Source of the DNA: JACVRW01 sp963764665
GTDB taxonomy: Bacteria > Actinomycetota > Thermoleophilia > Solirubrobacterales > Thermoleophilaceae
Length of the DNA: 64,000 nt
Assembly (NCBI GenBank): GCA_963764665.1
Contig: CAVXTL010000012.1
Coordinates: 65,125-129,124, forward strand
Reading direction: 5' to 3'
The translations under genes and the position numbers were made by a program. The notes beneath the pieces are model-generated. The model ran no database searches, was not told the DNA's origin, and saw nothing but the letters and a program-made list of their open reading frames with translations. How positions within the stretch are numbered: the stretch's first letter is position 1; each line of letters opens with the position of its first letter. Of the stretch, positions 49,072-57,247 are shown piece by piece.

Positions 49072-51935
49072 GAGCGGAGCACCTCGCCGTCGGGGTCGTA
49101 GAAGGGCTTGGTGACCACCGCGGCCTCGAAGTGGCTGCCCTCGTCGGAGATCGTGACGGTGGCTCCGTCCTTGGCCATCGAGACCGGCACCCAGGCCATC
49201 CCGATCACGCCTCCGAGCTGCGGCGAGAAGCGCGCGCTCGTGACCTGCCCGACCGGCCCGTCGCCGTCCGGGAGCACCACCGCCCCCTCCGTCGGCACGT
49301 GTCCGTTGGCGAGCGTGAAGCCCACCAGCGTGGTCTCCAGGTCCTCGCCCGCGGCGCGCTCGAGCGCCCACTTGCCGATGAAGTCCTGGTCCTTGTCGAG
49401 CTTCACGATCCAGGGCATGGCGGCCCCGAACGGAGTGGACTCCGAGTCGGTGTCCTGGCCCACGAGGATGTGCATCTTCTGGAGGCGCAGCAGCCGCTGG
49501 GGCTCGAGCCCGAAGAGGCGCAGGCCATGCGGCCGGCCGGCCTCGAGCAGAGCGTCCAAGAGGTGCTCCCCGTGCGCGGCGGGGAAGTGGAGCTCGTAGC
49601 CCACCTCCCCCACGAAGCCGATGCGCAGCAGCAGGCACGGCACGCCGGCCACCTCGGCGCGCTTCCCGTCGAGGTACGCGAAACCCTCGGGCGAGCAGTC
49701 GAGCTCGGTGAGCGAGGAGAGGATGTCTCGCGCGCGCGGCCCGGCGAGGTTGACCGCCGAGAGCCCCTGCGTGACGTCGGTGAGATGCACGCGCAGGCCC
49801 CAGTCGGCGAGCCACCAGGAGAACCACTCGTACACGGCGCCCGCGCCGCTCGAGGTGGTGGTCACGTAGAAGCTGTCGTCGTCCAGCCGGCAGATCGTGC
49901 CGTCGTCCATGATCCGCCCGGCGTCGCTGGCCATCACGCCGTAGCGGATGCGGCCGGGGCTCAGGTTCGAGAAGCGGTTGGGGTAGAGCCGGTCGAGGAA
50001 CTCGCCGGCGTCGGGGCCGCGCACGATCAGCTTGCCGAGCGTGGACACGTCGATCAGGCCGGCGGTCTCGTGCACCGCCAGCGCCTCGGCGCGCGCGTCG
50101 CCGTAGTCGTAGGCGCGCCGCCAGTCGCCCGCCCACAGGACGTTGGCGCCCAGCTCGCGGTGACGCGCGTGCATCGACGAGCGCTTGGCGGGCTCGAAGG
50201 GGCGCCCGGCCAGCGCGCCCATCGGCACCGCGTGCCAGGGCGGCCGGGCGGTGGTGGTGCCCACGTCGGCCAGGCTCTGGCCCGTCTCCTGGGCCATCAG
50301 CCGCACCGCGGGCAGCTGGCACATGCGGCCCTGGCAGGGCCCCATCGTCGTGGTGGTGTAGCGCTTGGAGAGCTCGATCGAGTCGTAGCCCTCCTGGACG
50401 CTGAGGTGGATGTCCTTCGTGGTCACGTCCTCGCACAGGCAGGCGAAGCACTTGCCGCGCCGCGTGCTGGTGACCGCCGGCGGCACGGCCACGTCCGGCT
50501 GGGGGCGCTTGGCGATCTCCTCACGCTCGGCATCCACGCGCTCCCGCGAGGATTCGTCGCCGAGCCCGATCGCGTGGGCGGCCTCGGCACCCGCCAAGGC
50601 GCCGGAGCGCTCGGCATCGCCGAGCTGGGCGGCTCCCACGACCTCGCCCGCCGCATGCAGCCCGTCGGGCAGCTCGCGAAGCGCGAAGTGGCCGAGCCGC
50701 TCGTCGTAGCCGGTCCTGGCGCCCGACTGGGTGAGCAGCGACGTGGCGGGCGCGCTGCCTCCGGACACCGCGAGCAGGTCGCAGGTGAGCGTGACCTCGC
50801 CCGCCCCGCCCTCGCCGGCGCCGGGCGGGCCGAGCGTGACCCGCTGGAGCGCCGAGCGGCCCTCGGCCTGCAGAACCGTGGCCCCCTGGAGCACGTTCAC
50901 GCCCCGGCTCGTCAGCTGATCGAGCGCGTCGCTCGCGGCCTCCTCGCGGAGGTCGGCCACGGCGGCCAGCTCCACGCCGTAATCGAGCAGCGCCACGGCC
51001 GCCTCGAGCCCGCGGTCGTCGACCGTGGCCACCACCGCCCGGCTGCCTGGACTGAGGCCGTAGAGCGCGGCCAGGCGCACGGCGCCGCCGGAGAGCATCA
51101 CTCCGGGCAGGTCGTTCCCCGGGAACAGCAGCGGCTGCTCGATCGACCCGGTGGCGTAGACGATCTCACGGGCGCGCACCTGGTGGAGCGTGCCGCCCTG
51201 CCACACCGGCACGAGCCCGTCGAACGCGCCCAGCGCGGGCGCCGCCGACAGCACCTCCACGCCGAGATCGCGCGCCCGCGCTGCGAGCTCGCGAGCGCGG
51301 AGGTGATGTCCCTCGGCGAGCAGGCGCCCGCCGGGCTCCGCGCCCTCGTCGGCCAGCACCACGTCAGCGCCCAGCTCGGCCGCCGCAATCGCCGCGCTGA
51401 GGCCCGCCGCGCCGCCCCCGACCACGAGCAGGTCCGCGTGACGGCGCCGGTACTCGGTGCGCCACTCGCGCTCCTCCTGGTCCTTGCGGAGCTTCCCGAG
51501 CCCGGCCGCGTGACGCAGCACCTTCTCGTACAGCGGCCACAGCCGCCGCGGGCGGATGAAGGTCTTGTAGTAGAAGCCGGGCGGGGTGAAGGGCCCGCCG
51601 AAGAGGTCGGTGGCGCGCATGGCGTCGAACTCCAGCGACGGGCTGGCGTTCATGTGCTCGACGCGCATGCCCTCGCGCAGCGGCTCGGTGCAGGCGCGCA
51701 CGCCGGGAGCGCCGTCCACCTGCACGAGGCAGTTGGGGCACTGGCCGGCGCAGCACATGAGGCCGCGGCGGCGGTGGTACTTGAAGCTCCGCGAGAAGGT
51801 GCGCTGTCCGCCGGCGTAGAGCGCCGAGCCGATCGTGTCTCCCTCGAGCCCCTTCACGTCCTTGCCGTCGAAGCTGAACGCCACCTCGCGCTCGCGGTCG
51901 ATGCGCTCGCCGTCGCGAGGCGGCAGGCGGCTCAT
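49068..51935 (-). CDS. mgdC: N-methylglutamate dehydrogenase alpha subunit (SoxA-like, MgdC)
   Basis: This 955-residue large subunit is built like sarcosine-oxidase alpha. The N-terminal ferredoxin-like domain keeps Cys61, 62, 66, 69 and 82 (GLMCCAGQCPNC...C). A nucleotide-binding Rossmann domain (LLVVGGGAAGLSAA) and the FAD/NAD two-dinucleotide fold follow. Next is a BFD-type cluster motif with Cys499 and Cys501 (CFACLCEDV) and Cys534/Cys539 (GPCQGRMC), spaced as C-x-C-x32-C-x4-C. The C-terminal 360 residues are a GcvT-like tetrahydrofolate-binding domain (GLIDVSTLGKLIVRGPDAGEFLDRL, VPCLLLRIGFVGEVGYELHFP). The folate domain captures the released C1 unit. The complete cysteine sets suggest working iron-sulfur clusters and thus a dehydrogenase rather than an oxygen-using oxidase, which is inference. 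Confidence 0.87.
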   Translation of the reverse strand: MSRLPPRDGERIDREREVAFSFDGKDVKGLEGDTIGSALYAGGQRTFSRSFKYHRRRGLMCCAGQCPNCLVQVDGAPGVRACTEPLREGMRVEHMNASPSLEFDAMRATDLFGGPFTPPGFYYKTFIRPRRLWPLYEKVLRHAAGLGKLRKDQEEREWRTEYRRRHADLLVVGGGAAGLSAAIAAAELGADVVLADEGAEPGGRLLAEGHHLRARELAARARDLGVEVLSAAPALGAFDGLVPVWQGGTLHQVRAREIVYATGSIEQPLLFPGNDLPGVMLSGGAVRLAALYGLSPGSRAVVATVDDRGLEAAVALLDYGVELAAVADLREEAASDALDQLTSRGVNVLQGATVLQAEGRSALQRVTLGPPGAGEGGAGEVTLTCDLLAVSGGSAPATSLLTQSGARTGYDERLGHFALRELPDGLHAAGEVVGAAQLGDAERSGALAGAEAAHAIGLGDESSRERVDAEREEIAKRPQPDVAVPPAVTSTRRGKCFACLCEDVTTKDIHLSVQEGYDSIELSKRYTTTTMGPCQGRMCQLPAVRLMAQETGQSLADVGTTTARPPWHAVPMGALAGRPFEPAKRSSMHARHRELGANVLWAGDWRRAYDYGDARAEALAVHETAGLIDVSTLGKLIVRGPDAGEFLDRLYPNRFSNLSPGRIRYGVMASDAGRIMDDGTICRLDDDSFYVTTTSSGAGAVYEWFSWWLADWGLRVHLTDVTQGLSAVNLAGPRARDILSSLTELDCSPEGFAYLDGKRAEVAGVPCLLLRIGFVGEVGYELHFPAAHGEHLLDALLEAGRPHGLRLFGLEPQRLLRLQKMHILVGQDTDSESTPFGAAMPWIVKLDKDQDFIGKWALERAAGEDLETTLVGFTLANGHVPTEGAVVLPDGDGPVGQVTSARFSPQLGGVIGMAWVPVSMAKDGATVTISDEGSHFEAAVVTKPFYDPDGEVLRS

Positions 51936-52192
51936 GCGGGCGGCTCCGGCAGCTCGGTGAGCAGCACCTCATTGGTGCGCGTGTCGCGCTCGGCGAGGAA
52001 CCACGCGCCGCAGCCGGAGCGGTGGCACCACCACTCGCGCTGGACGCCGGCGACGTTGCGGCGGAAGTAGTTGTAGACCCCGAGCTCCCGCTCAGACGGA
52101 TCCGAGCGCGGGCGCGGATTGATCTCGCCCCCGAAGCCGAAGTCGGTGACCTCTCTCGGGCCGCAGTTGGGGCAGGTCAGGACGTAGCTCAA
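51932..52192 (-). CDS. mgdB: N-methylglutamate dehydrogenase delta subunit (SoxD-like, MgdB)
   Basis: This 86-residue zinc-binding subunit is of the SoxD type: a first pair LTCPNCGPREVTDFGFGGE and a second WWCHRSGCGAWFLAERDTRTNEV, with YNYFRRNVAGVQREWW between. In sarcosine oxidase the delta subunit binds zinc and helps assembly. The TTG at 52192 is the start that fits the family N-terminus. Its stop overlaps the mgdC start (ATGA). A separate promoter with a candidate GntR operator lies in the 46-base gap before it, so the mgd half of the operon can be controlled on its own. Confidence 0.86.
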   Translation of the reverse strand: MSYVLTCPNCGPREVTDFGFGGEINPRPRSDPSERELGVYNYFRRNVAGVQREWWCHRSGCGAWFLAERDTRTNEVLLTELPEPPA

Positions 52193-52215
52193 GTGCGTCT
52201 CGCTGGCCGCGGCAT

Positions 52216-52236
52216 CTTATACAAATTGGTCTAAAG
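52216..52236 (-). promoter_or_regulatory. Internal promoter with candidate GntR operator in front of mgdB
   Basis: On the minus strand the sequence CTTTAGACCAATTTGTATAAG (TTTAGACC... to TATAAG) matches the element at 62481-62501 (GATTGGACCAATTCGTGCAAT) with core GACCAATTYGT. Here it ends in TATAAG, a -10-like box, with TTGATC as a possible -35 element. Overlap with the promoter core suggests repression. In an otherwise GC-rich window this AT-rich stretch stands out. Confidence 0.55.
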
Positions 52237-52238
52237 GA

Positions 52239-53582
52239 TCAACCGGACGGGGTGGGCGGGCCCGGAATCCAGCCGGTGCCTGCGAGCGGCACGCGCGCCA
52301 TCGCCGCCGCTTCGAGGGTGAGCGCCGCCAGATCCTCGGGCTCGAGGTTGTGCACGTGGGACTTCCCGCAGGCGCGCGCGATCGTCTGCGCCTCCAGGAC
52401 CATCGTCCGCAGGTAGTTGGCCAGCCGGCGCCCGCCGAGCTCCGCGTCGAAGCGCGCGGCCAGCTCCTCGTCCTGGGTCGAGATACCGGCTGGGTCCCTG
52501 CCCTCGTGCCAGTCGTCGTAGTAGCCGGCCGACGTGCCGAGCTCGGCGTAGCCGTCCTCGAACTCCGGCGAGTTGTCGCCGAGCGCGATGATCGCCGCGA
52601 CCCCGATCGACACCGCGTCGGCGCCGAGCGCCAGCGCCTTGGCCACGTCGGCGCCCGTGCGGATCCCGCCCGACACGATCAGCTGCACCTCGCGGTGCAC
52701 GCCGAGGTCGAGCAATGCGTCCACGGCGGGGCGGATGGCGGCGAGCGTCGGGATGCCCACGTGCTCGATGAACACCTCCTGCGTAGCGGCCGTGCCGCCC
52801 TGCATGCCGTCCAGCACCACCACGTCGGCGCCGGACTTCACGGCCAGGGCCGTGTCGAAGTAGGGCCGCGTGGCGCCGACCTTCACGAACACCGGCTTCT
52901 CCCAGTCGGTGATCTCGCGCAGCTCGTGGATCTTGATCTCGAGGTCGTCGGGCCCCGTCCAGTCGGGGTGCCGGCACGCGCTGCGCTGGTCGATCCCCTT
53001 GGGGAGGTCGCGCATCTCGGCCACGCGGTCCGAGATCTTCTGGCCGAGCAGCATCCCCCCTCCCCCCGGCTTGGCGCCCTGGCCGACCACGATCTCGATC
53101 GCGTCGGCGCGGCGGAGGTCGTCGGGATTCATGCCGTAGCGCGACGGAAGCAGCTGGTAGACGAGCTTGCTCGAGTGCTCGCGCTCCTCGGGCGTCATGC
53201 CGCCGTCCCCGGTCGTCGTGCTCGTGCCCACGGCGCTCGCGCCGCGGCCGAGCGCCTCCTTCGCCGGCGCCGACAGCGCGCCGAAGCTCATGCCGGCGAT
53301 CGTGACCGGGATGTCGAGGTGGATCGGCTTGGAGGCGTGGCGCGCGCCGAGGATCACGTCGGTGTCGCAGCGCTCCCGGTACCCCTCCAGCGGATAGCGC
53401 GACATGCTGGCTCCGAGGAACAGCAGGTCGTCGAAGTGCGGCACGCGGCGCTTGGCGCCGAAGCCGCGGATGTCGTAGATGCCCTCGCGCGCGGCGCGCT
53501 GGATCTCGTGAATGACGTCTCGGTCGAACAGCGCCGACTCGCGCAGGCCGGGCCGCCGCCCCGGCGACTCGCTCATCGCCAT
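52239..53582 (-). CDS. mgsC: N-methylglutamate synthase, FMN subunit (glutamate-synthase-like, MgsC)
   Basis: This 447-residue enzyme is like the FMN-binding synthase domain of glutamate synthase. Key parts are MSFGALSAPAKEALGRGASAVGTSTTTGDGGMTPEERE, VVGQGAKPGGGGMLLGQKIS, PVFVKVGATRPYFDTALAVKSGADVVVLDGMQGGTAA and VSGGIRTGADVAKALALGADAVSIG. It would combine the ammonia or methylamine end of gamma-glutamylmethylamide with 2-oxoglutarate/glutamate to give N-methylglutamate, working with MgsA and MgsB. ATG 53582 or 53576. The gap to mgsB is 34 bases. Confidence 0.86.
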   Translation of the reverse strand: MAMSESPGRRPGLRESALFDRDVIHEIQRAAREGIYDIRGFGAKRRVPHFDDLLFLGASMSRYPLEGYRERCDTDVILGARHASKPIHLDIPVTIAGMSFGALSAPAKEALGRGASAVGTSTTTGDGGMTPEEREHSSKLVYQLLPSRYGMNPDDLRRADAIEIVVGQGAKPGGGGMLLGQKISDRVAEMRDLPKGIDQRSACRHPDWTGPDDLEIKIHELREITDWEKPVFVKVGATRPYFDTALAVKSGADVVVLDGMQGGTAATQEVFIEHVGIPTLAAIRPAVDALLDLGVHREVQLIVSGGIRTGADVAKALALGADAVSIGVAAIIALGDNSPEFEDGYAELGTSAGYYDDWHEGRDPAGISTQDEELAARFDAELGGRRLANYLRTMVLEAQTIARACGKSHVHNLEPEDLAALTLEAAAMARVPLAGTGWIPGPPTPSG

Positions 53583-53616
53583 GTGCGAGGGGACCGGCTC
53601 GGCCGGGACCGGAGCA

Positions 53617-54327
53617 TCAGTATTCCCCCGCGTTGTCGAGATGGAAGTTGTAGAGCCGGCGCGCGGAGCCGTAGCGCCGGAACTGCCCCGGCTCGGCCCC
53701 GGTGACCTCGCCGCGCTCGAGCAGCTCGCCCAGCTCGGTCAGGTGCTCCTCGCGCATCTCCTTCTCGACGCAGTCGGCGCCGAGGCACGCGGCGGCGCCG
53801 CGGACGTAGAGGCGCGCCTCGTAGATCGAGTCGCCGAGCGCCTCGCCGGCGTCGCCGCACACCACGAGCCGGCCCTTCTGCGCCATGAAGGCGCTCATGT
53901 GCCCGACGGAGCCGTGCACGACGATGTCCACGCCCTTCATCGAGATGCCGCAGCGCGCCGAGGCATCGCCGCGGATCACGAGCAGGCCGCCCCGGCCGGT
54001 GGCGCCGGCGGACTGGCTGGCGTTCCCGTCCACCACCACCGTGCCGGACATGATGTTCTCGGCCACGCCCACTCCGGCGTTGCCATGCACGCGCACGGTG
54101 GCGTGCTTGTTCATGCCGGCGCAGTAGTAGCCGGCGTGGCCCTCGATCTCGACCTCGATCGGAGCATCGATCCCGGCCGCGAGAGCGTGGGCCCCGCGCG
54201 GGTTGGTCACGCGCCAGCGCACTGGCCCGTCGTCCCCGACCGTGTGCAGCGCAGCGTTCAGCTCGCGCAGCGGAGTCACGGCCAGGTCGACCTCTCGGGC
54301 GTCGAGCCCGCTCTCCACCGCGCCCAT
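53617..54327 (-). CDS. mgsB: N-methylglutamate synthase, GXGXG subunit (MgsB)
   Basis: This 236-residue beta-helix protein is like the GXGXG (gltB alpha-3) domain of glutamate synthase. It shows repeated coils with short turns: EVEIEGHAGYYCAGMNKHATVRVHGNAGVGVAENIMSGTVVVDGNASQSAGATGRGGLLVIRGDASARCGISMKG, ending LNFHLDNAGEY-like (YNFHLDNAGEY). It probably holds the complex together. Its ATG shares a base with the mgsA stop (TGATG). Confidence 0.86.
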   Translation of the reverse strand: MGAVESGLDAREVDLAVTPLRELNAALHTVGDDGPVRWRVTNPRGAHALAAGIDAPIEVEIEGHAGYYCAGMNKHATVRVHGNAGVGVAENIMSGTVVVDGNASQSAGATGRGGLLVIRGDASARCGISMKGVDIVVHGSVGHMSAFMAQKGRLVVCGDAGEALGDSIYEARLYVRGAAACLGADCVEKEMREEHLTELGELLERGEVTGAEPGQFRRYGSARRLYNFHLDNAGEY

Positions 54328-55226
54328 CAGACGGGAGCCCGCTCCCAGCTGTAGACGTGCCCGGGCTCGGGCTCCCACACCACCGCGTTCTCGGCGCCCG
54401 GCAGCACCGCGATCGCGCGGTACTCGGACGCCATCGCAACCCAGTCGTCGGTCTCGGCCATCACCGCCGGCTTGCACGCGATCGGGTCGCGCAGGACCGC
54501 GAAGCCCTCGGCAGTGCCGACCGCGAACGTGTAGAAGCCGTCGAGGTCGTCGAGGCAGCCCTCGAGGGCCTGCTCCAGCGAGGCGCCCTCGCTCATCCGG
54601 TGGGTGAGGTACCCGGCCGCCACCTCGGAGTCGTTGTCGGTCTGGAACTCGATGCCCTCGCGGCGGAGGCGCTGGCGCAGCCGGTTGTGATTCGACAGGG
54701 AGCCGTTGTGCACGAGGCAGAGATCGAGCCCGGTCGAGAACGGGTGCGAGTGCTCGGTGGTCACGCGGCTCTCGGTGGCCATCCGCGTGTGTCCGAGCGC
54801 GTGGCTCCCCTCGAGGTCGCGAAGCGCGAAGCGCTCGACGAACTCGCGCGGCGAGCCGGCCTCCTTGAAGATCTCGATGGTCTGCCCGGCGCTCATCACG
54901 CGCAGCTCGGGGCGATGCTCGTGCAGCCACGCCTGGGCCACCTCGGCGTCGGCCTCGACCACGATCACCGCGTGGCTCCCGCGCAGCTGCGGCTCGCCGG
55001 CCCCGAACTCGCCGTCCAGGGCCGCGCGGACCGAGGCCCAGTCGTAGCCCGGCGGGCCGAACAGCGACACCTTCGAGGAGCCGGAGGGCGCGGGCTCGCG
55101 GTAGAACGCCACTCCCGCGCTGTCCGGGCCGCGGTCGCTCAGCTGGAGCAGCATCTCCCCGAGGTGGCCCCCGAGCGACCCACTCACGTCGAGCGATTTG
55201 GAGAAGAGTCCGGCGATTCCACACAT
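54327..55226 (-). CDS. mgsA: N-methylglutamate synthase, class II amidotransferase subunit (MgsA)
   Basis: This 299-residue Ntn-type glutaminase domain has the catalytic Cys directly after Met (MCGIAGLFSKS), then LLQLSDRGPDSAGVAFY, LGHTRMATESRVTTEHSHPFS and LVHNGSLSNHNRLRQRLR, matching class II amidotransferases and the gltB N-terminal domain. In N-methylglutamate synthase it splits the gamma-glutamylmethylamide amide bond and feeds methylamine to MgsC. ATG 55226 places Cys at position 2; GGTGG lies four bases upstream. First gene of the operon, divergent from gmaS with 125 bases between. Confidence 0.88.
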   Translation of the reverse strand: MCGIAGLFSKSLDVSGSLGGHLGEMLLQLSDRGPDSAGVAFYREPAPSGSSKVSLFGPPGYDWASVRAALDGEFGAGEPQLRGSHAVIVVEADAEVAQAWLHEHRPELRVMSAGQTIEIFKEAGSPREFVERFALRDLEGSHALGHTRMATESRVTTEHSHPFSTGLDLCLVHNGSLSNHNRLRQRLRREGIEFQTDNDSEVAAGYLTHRMSEGASLEQALEGCLDDLDGFYTFAVGTAEGFAVLRDPIACKPAVMAETDDWVAMASEYRAIAVLPGAENAVVWEPEPGHVYSWERAPV

Positions 55227-55297
55227 GAGACCACCGAGTCTAGGGTCGGCCCATGTGCAGACCCACGTTCTCCGGCGCACAATTCAGGGCCCCGATG

Positions 55298-55312
55298 TGT
55301 GCGGTTCGCACA
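55298..55312. promoter_or_regulatory. Candidate PucR-regulator operator, gmaS/mgsA intergenic
   Basis: TGTGCGGTTCGCACA (6-bp arms, 3-base centre) continues as TTGTCC. The same element (TGTACGAATCGCACA then TTCGTCC) lies at 59081 in front of the GAF-PucR gene. Here it is 39 bases from gmaS and 71 bases from mgsA. A -10-like TAGTTT follows for gmaS. Confidence 0.6.
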
Positions 55313-55351
55313 TTGTCCGCGGGCACCGCGAGCGGATAGTTTGCGGGGCCG

Positions 55352-56731
55352 ATGAGCGACAAGCCATTCACAGCCCCGAGCTCCCGTGAAGACGTGGAGC
55401 GATACATCCGCGACAACGACGTGGAGTTCCTGTTCGCGCAGTTCGTGGACATGCACGGGAAGCCGAACGCGAAACTCGTTCCGGCCACCCACCTCGACGG
55501 CCTGCTCGAGGACGGAGCCGGGTTCGCCGGCTTCGCAGCCGGGGACATCGGCCAGGAGCCCCACGAGCCCGACCTCGCGGCCATGCCCGACATCCGCACG
55601 CTCACGCCGCTTCCATGGCGGCCGAAGGTGGCCAGGCTGGCCTGTGACGTGCACGTGGAGGGCGAGGAATGGCCCTACTGCCCGCGCACGATCCTCCGCC
55701 GCCAGTTGGCCCGCGCGAAGGACATGGGCTTCGAGTTCATGCTCGGCGCCGAGCTCGAGTACTTCCTCGTGCGCCTGCGCGACGACGGCACGATCGAGCT
55801 GGCCGACCCGCTCGACACGCTCGACCAGCCCTGTTACGACATGCGCGGCCTGACGCGCAACCTGGACTTCGTGTCCATGGTGGCCAAGAACATCACCGCG
55901 CTCGGGTGGGGCAACTACGCCACCGACCACGAGGACGCGAACGGCCAGTTCGAGCAGAACTTCGACTTCGCCGACGCGCTCACCACCTGTGACCGCTCGA
56001 TCTTCTTTCGCTACATGGTCGAGTCGCTCGCACAGGAGCGCGGCATGATCGCGACCTTCATGCCCAAGCCCTTCTCCCACCTGACGGGCAACGGCTGCCA
56101 TTTCCACATGAGCCTCTGGCGCGACGGTGAGAACGTGTTCGAGGCGGACCCGGCGGACGACCCGCGCGGCATGGGCCTGTCGGAGACGGCCTACCAGTTC
56201 ATCGGCGGGCTGAAGGCGCACGCAAAGGCGTACATCGCCGTGACCGCCCCCACCGTGACCTCGTACAAGCGGCTGGTGGTCGGCACGCGGAGCGGCTCGA
56301 GCTGGGCGCCGGTGTACGTGAGCTACGGCTACAACAACCGCACGCAGATGCTCCGCATTCCCGCGGCGGGCCGCATCGAGGACCGCACCGTCGATGGCTC
56401 GTGCAACCCCTACCTGGGCGCTGCTGTGACGCTCGCCGCCGGCCTGGACGGCATCGAGCGCGGACTCGACGCCGGCGAGCCCACGACGAAGCTGAACCTC
56501 CACGAGCTCACCGAGGACGCGCGCGAGAAGCTGGGTGTGGAGATGCTGCCCGCCACGCTGCTCGACGCGACGCGCGAGCTGGAGCAGGACGACGTGATGC
56601 GCGCGGCGCTCGGCACGACGCCCAAGGAGGACTACGTGGACTACTACGTGCGCACGAAGCAGCGCGAGTTCAGCGAGTGGCACAACGAGGTCTCGCAGTG
56701 GGAGGTCAACCGCTACCTGCAGCTCTACTGA
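55352..56731 (+). CDS. gmaS: Glutamate-methylamine ligase (gamma-glutamylmethylamide synthetase)
   Basis: This 459-residue glutamine-synthetase-fold ligase condenses methylamine and glutamate with ATP, the first step of the indirect pathway. GS landmarks are FVDMHGKPNAKLVP, FMLGAELEYFLV (metal Glu), NYATDHEDANGQFEQNFDF, TFMPKPFSHLTGNGCHFHMSLW (metal site) and NNRTQMLRIPAAGRIEDR then SCNPYLGAAVTLAAG. GMAS-like marks are the glutamate flap and the TFMPKPF...GCHFH form. It is divergent from the N-methylglutamate synthase genes and shares an operator region with them. GlnA for ammonium is a different gene (31083). Confidence 0.88.
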   Translation: MSDKPFTAPSSREDVERYIRDNDVEFLFAQFVDMHGKPNAKLVPATHLDGLLEDGAGFAGFAAGDIGQEPHEPDLAAMPDIRTLTPLPWRPKVARLACDVHVEGEEWPYCPRTILRRQLARAKDMGFEFMLGAELEYFLVRLRDDGTIELADPLDTLDQPCYDMRGLTRNLDFVSMVAKNITALGWGNYATDHEDANGQFEQNFDFADALTTCDRSIFFRYMVESLAQERGMIATFMPKPFSHLTGNGCHFHMSLWRDGENVFEADPADDPRGMGLSETAYQFIGGLKAHAKAYIAVTAPTVTSYKRLVVGTRSGSSWAPVYVSYGYNNRTQMLRIPAAGRIEDRTVDGSCNPYLGAAVTLAAGLDGIERGLDAGEPTTKLNLHELTEDAREKLGVEMLPATLLDATRELEQDDVMRAALGTTPKEDYVDYYVRTKQREFSEWHNEVSQWEVNRYLQLY

Positions 56732-56744
56732 GCCGCGGGTCTGT

Positions 56745-56988
56745 CCAGGCCGAGCCGCCCGGCCAGCCGCGGCGCGGGTGCTCGCCGCGCGTCCAGCGCG
56801 GCCTTGCGGTCGGGAAGCGCGCAGACCATGGCGGTGAACGGCCGTGCCACCGAGCGCGACCGCGATCAGCCGCTTGCGGGCGTCGTCGCGCTCGTCGTCG
56901 AAAGCCCGTTCGGTCGCGAGCGCACGGCCTGCTCGTAGCGTGCCAGCCGCAGGATGATCGCCGTGCAGAGCTTGGCCCGGATGGTCAC
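56745..56988 (-). pseudogene. Probable remnant of a membrane sensor protein
   Basis: From the GTG at 56988 (ribosome site GGGGAG five bases before) the minus strand reads TIRAKLCTAIIL, which looks like the first residues of a membrane sensor. It soon turns nonsensical and stops. In another frame it resumes as RAFDDERDDARKRLIAVALGG, which looks like the juxtamembrane part and second helix of such a sensor. I read this 270-base gap as an internally deleted and frameshifted gene. It may contain other things; no functional product is expected. Confidence 0.35.
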
Positions 56989-57017
56989 GCCGACTCCCCT
57001 ATATCGTGGCCGCGCCC

Positions 57018-57233
57018 ATGATCCTCTTCGTCTTCACCGGCCAGATTCCACCGATTCTGCTGGTCGCACTGCTGATCCTCGCCTATCTGACCGGGTACGA
57101 GCTGTGGCAGGAGAAGGACCTCGCGTTCCTCTACAAGGCGTGGTGGGTGCTGCTCGTGATCCTCTTCCACGTATTCGGATACGCGGTCTTCAGGATCTGG
57201 CTCGCGATGCGCAGGCGCGAGCGCCGGGCCTAG
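57018..57233 (+). CDS. Small two-helix membrane protein, unknown function
   Basis: This 71-residue protein has two hydrophobic helices (PPILLVALLILAYLTGYEL and WWVLLVILFHVFGYAVF) and a basic end (MRRRERRA). The charge layout predicts both ends in the cytoplasm. ATG 57018 or GTG 57006. It converges with the PucR regulator, 14 bases between stops. I do not recognise it. Confidence 0.55.
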   Translation: MILFVFTGQIPPILLVALLILAYLTGYELWQEKDLAFLYKAWWVLLVILFHVFGYAVFRIWLAMRRRERRA

Positions 57234-57247
57234 CGGCACTCCTGCCC

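Noticed and set aside
49050..52070. A 1006-codon open frame on the plus strand
   Set aside because: Antisense to mgdC/mgdB/mgdD, whose domain order is complete. No domain in the shadow product.
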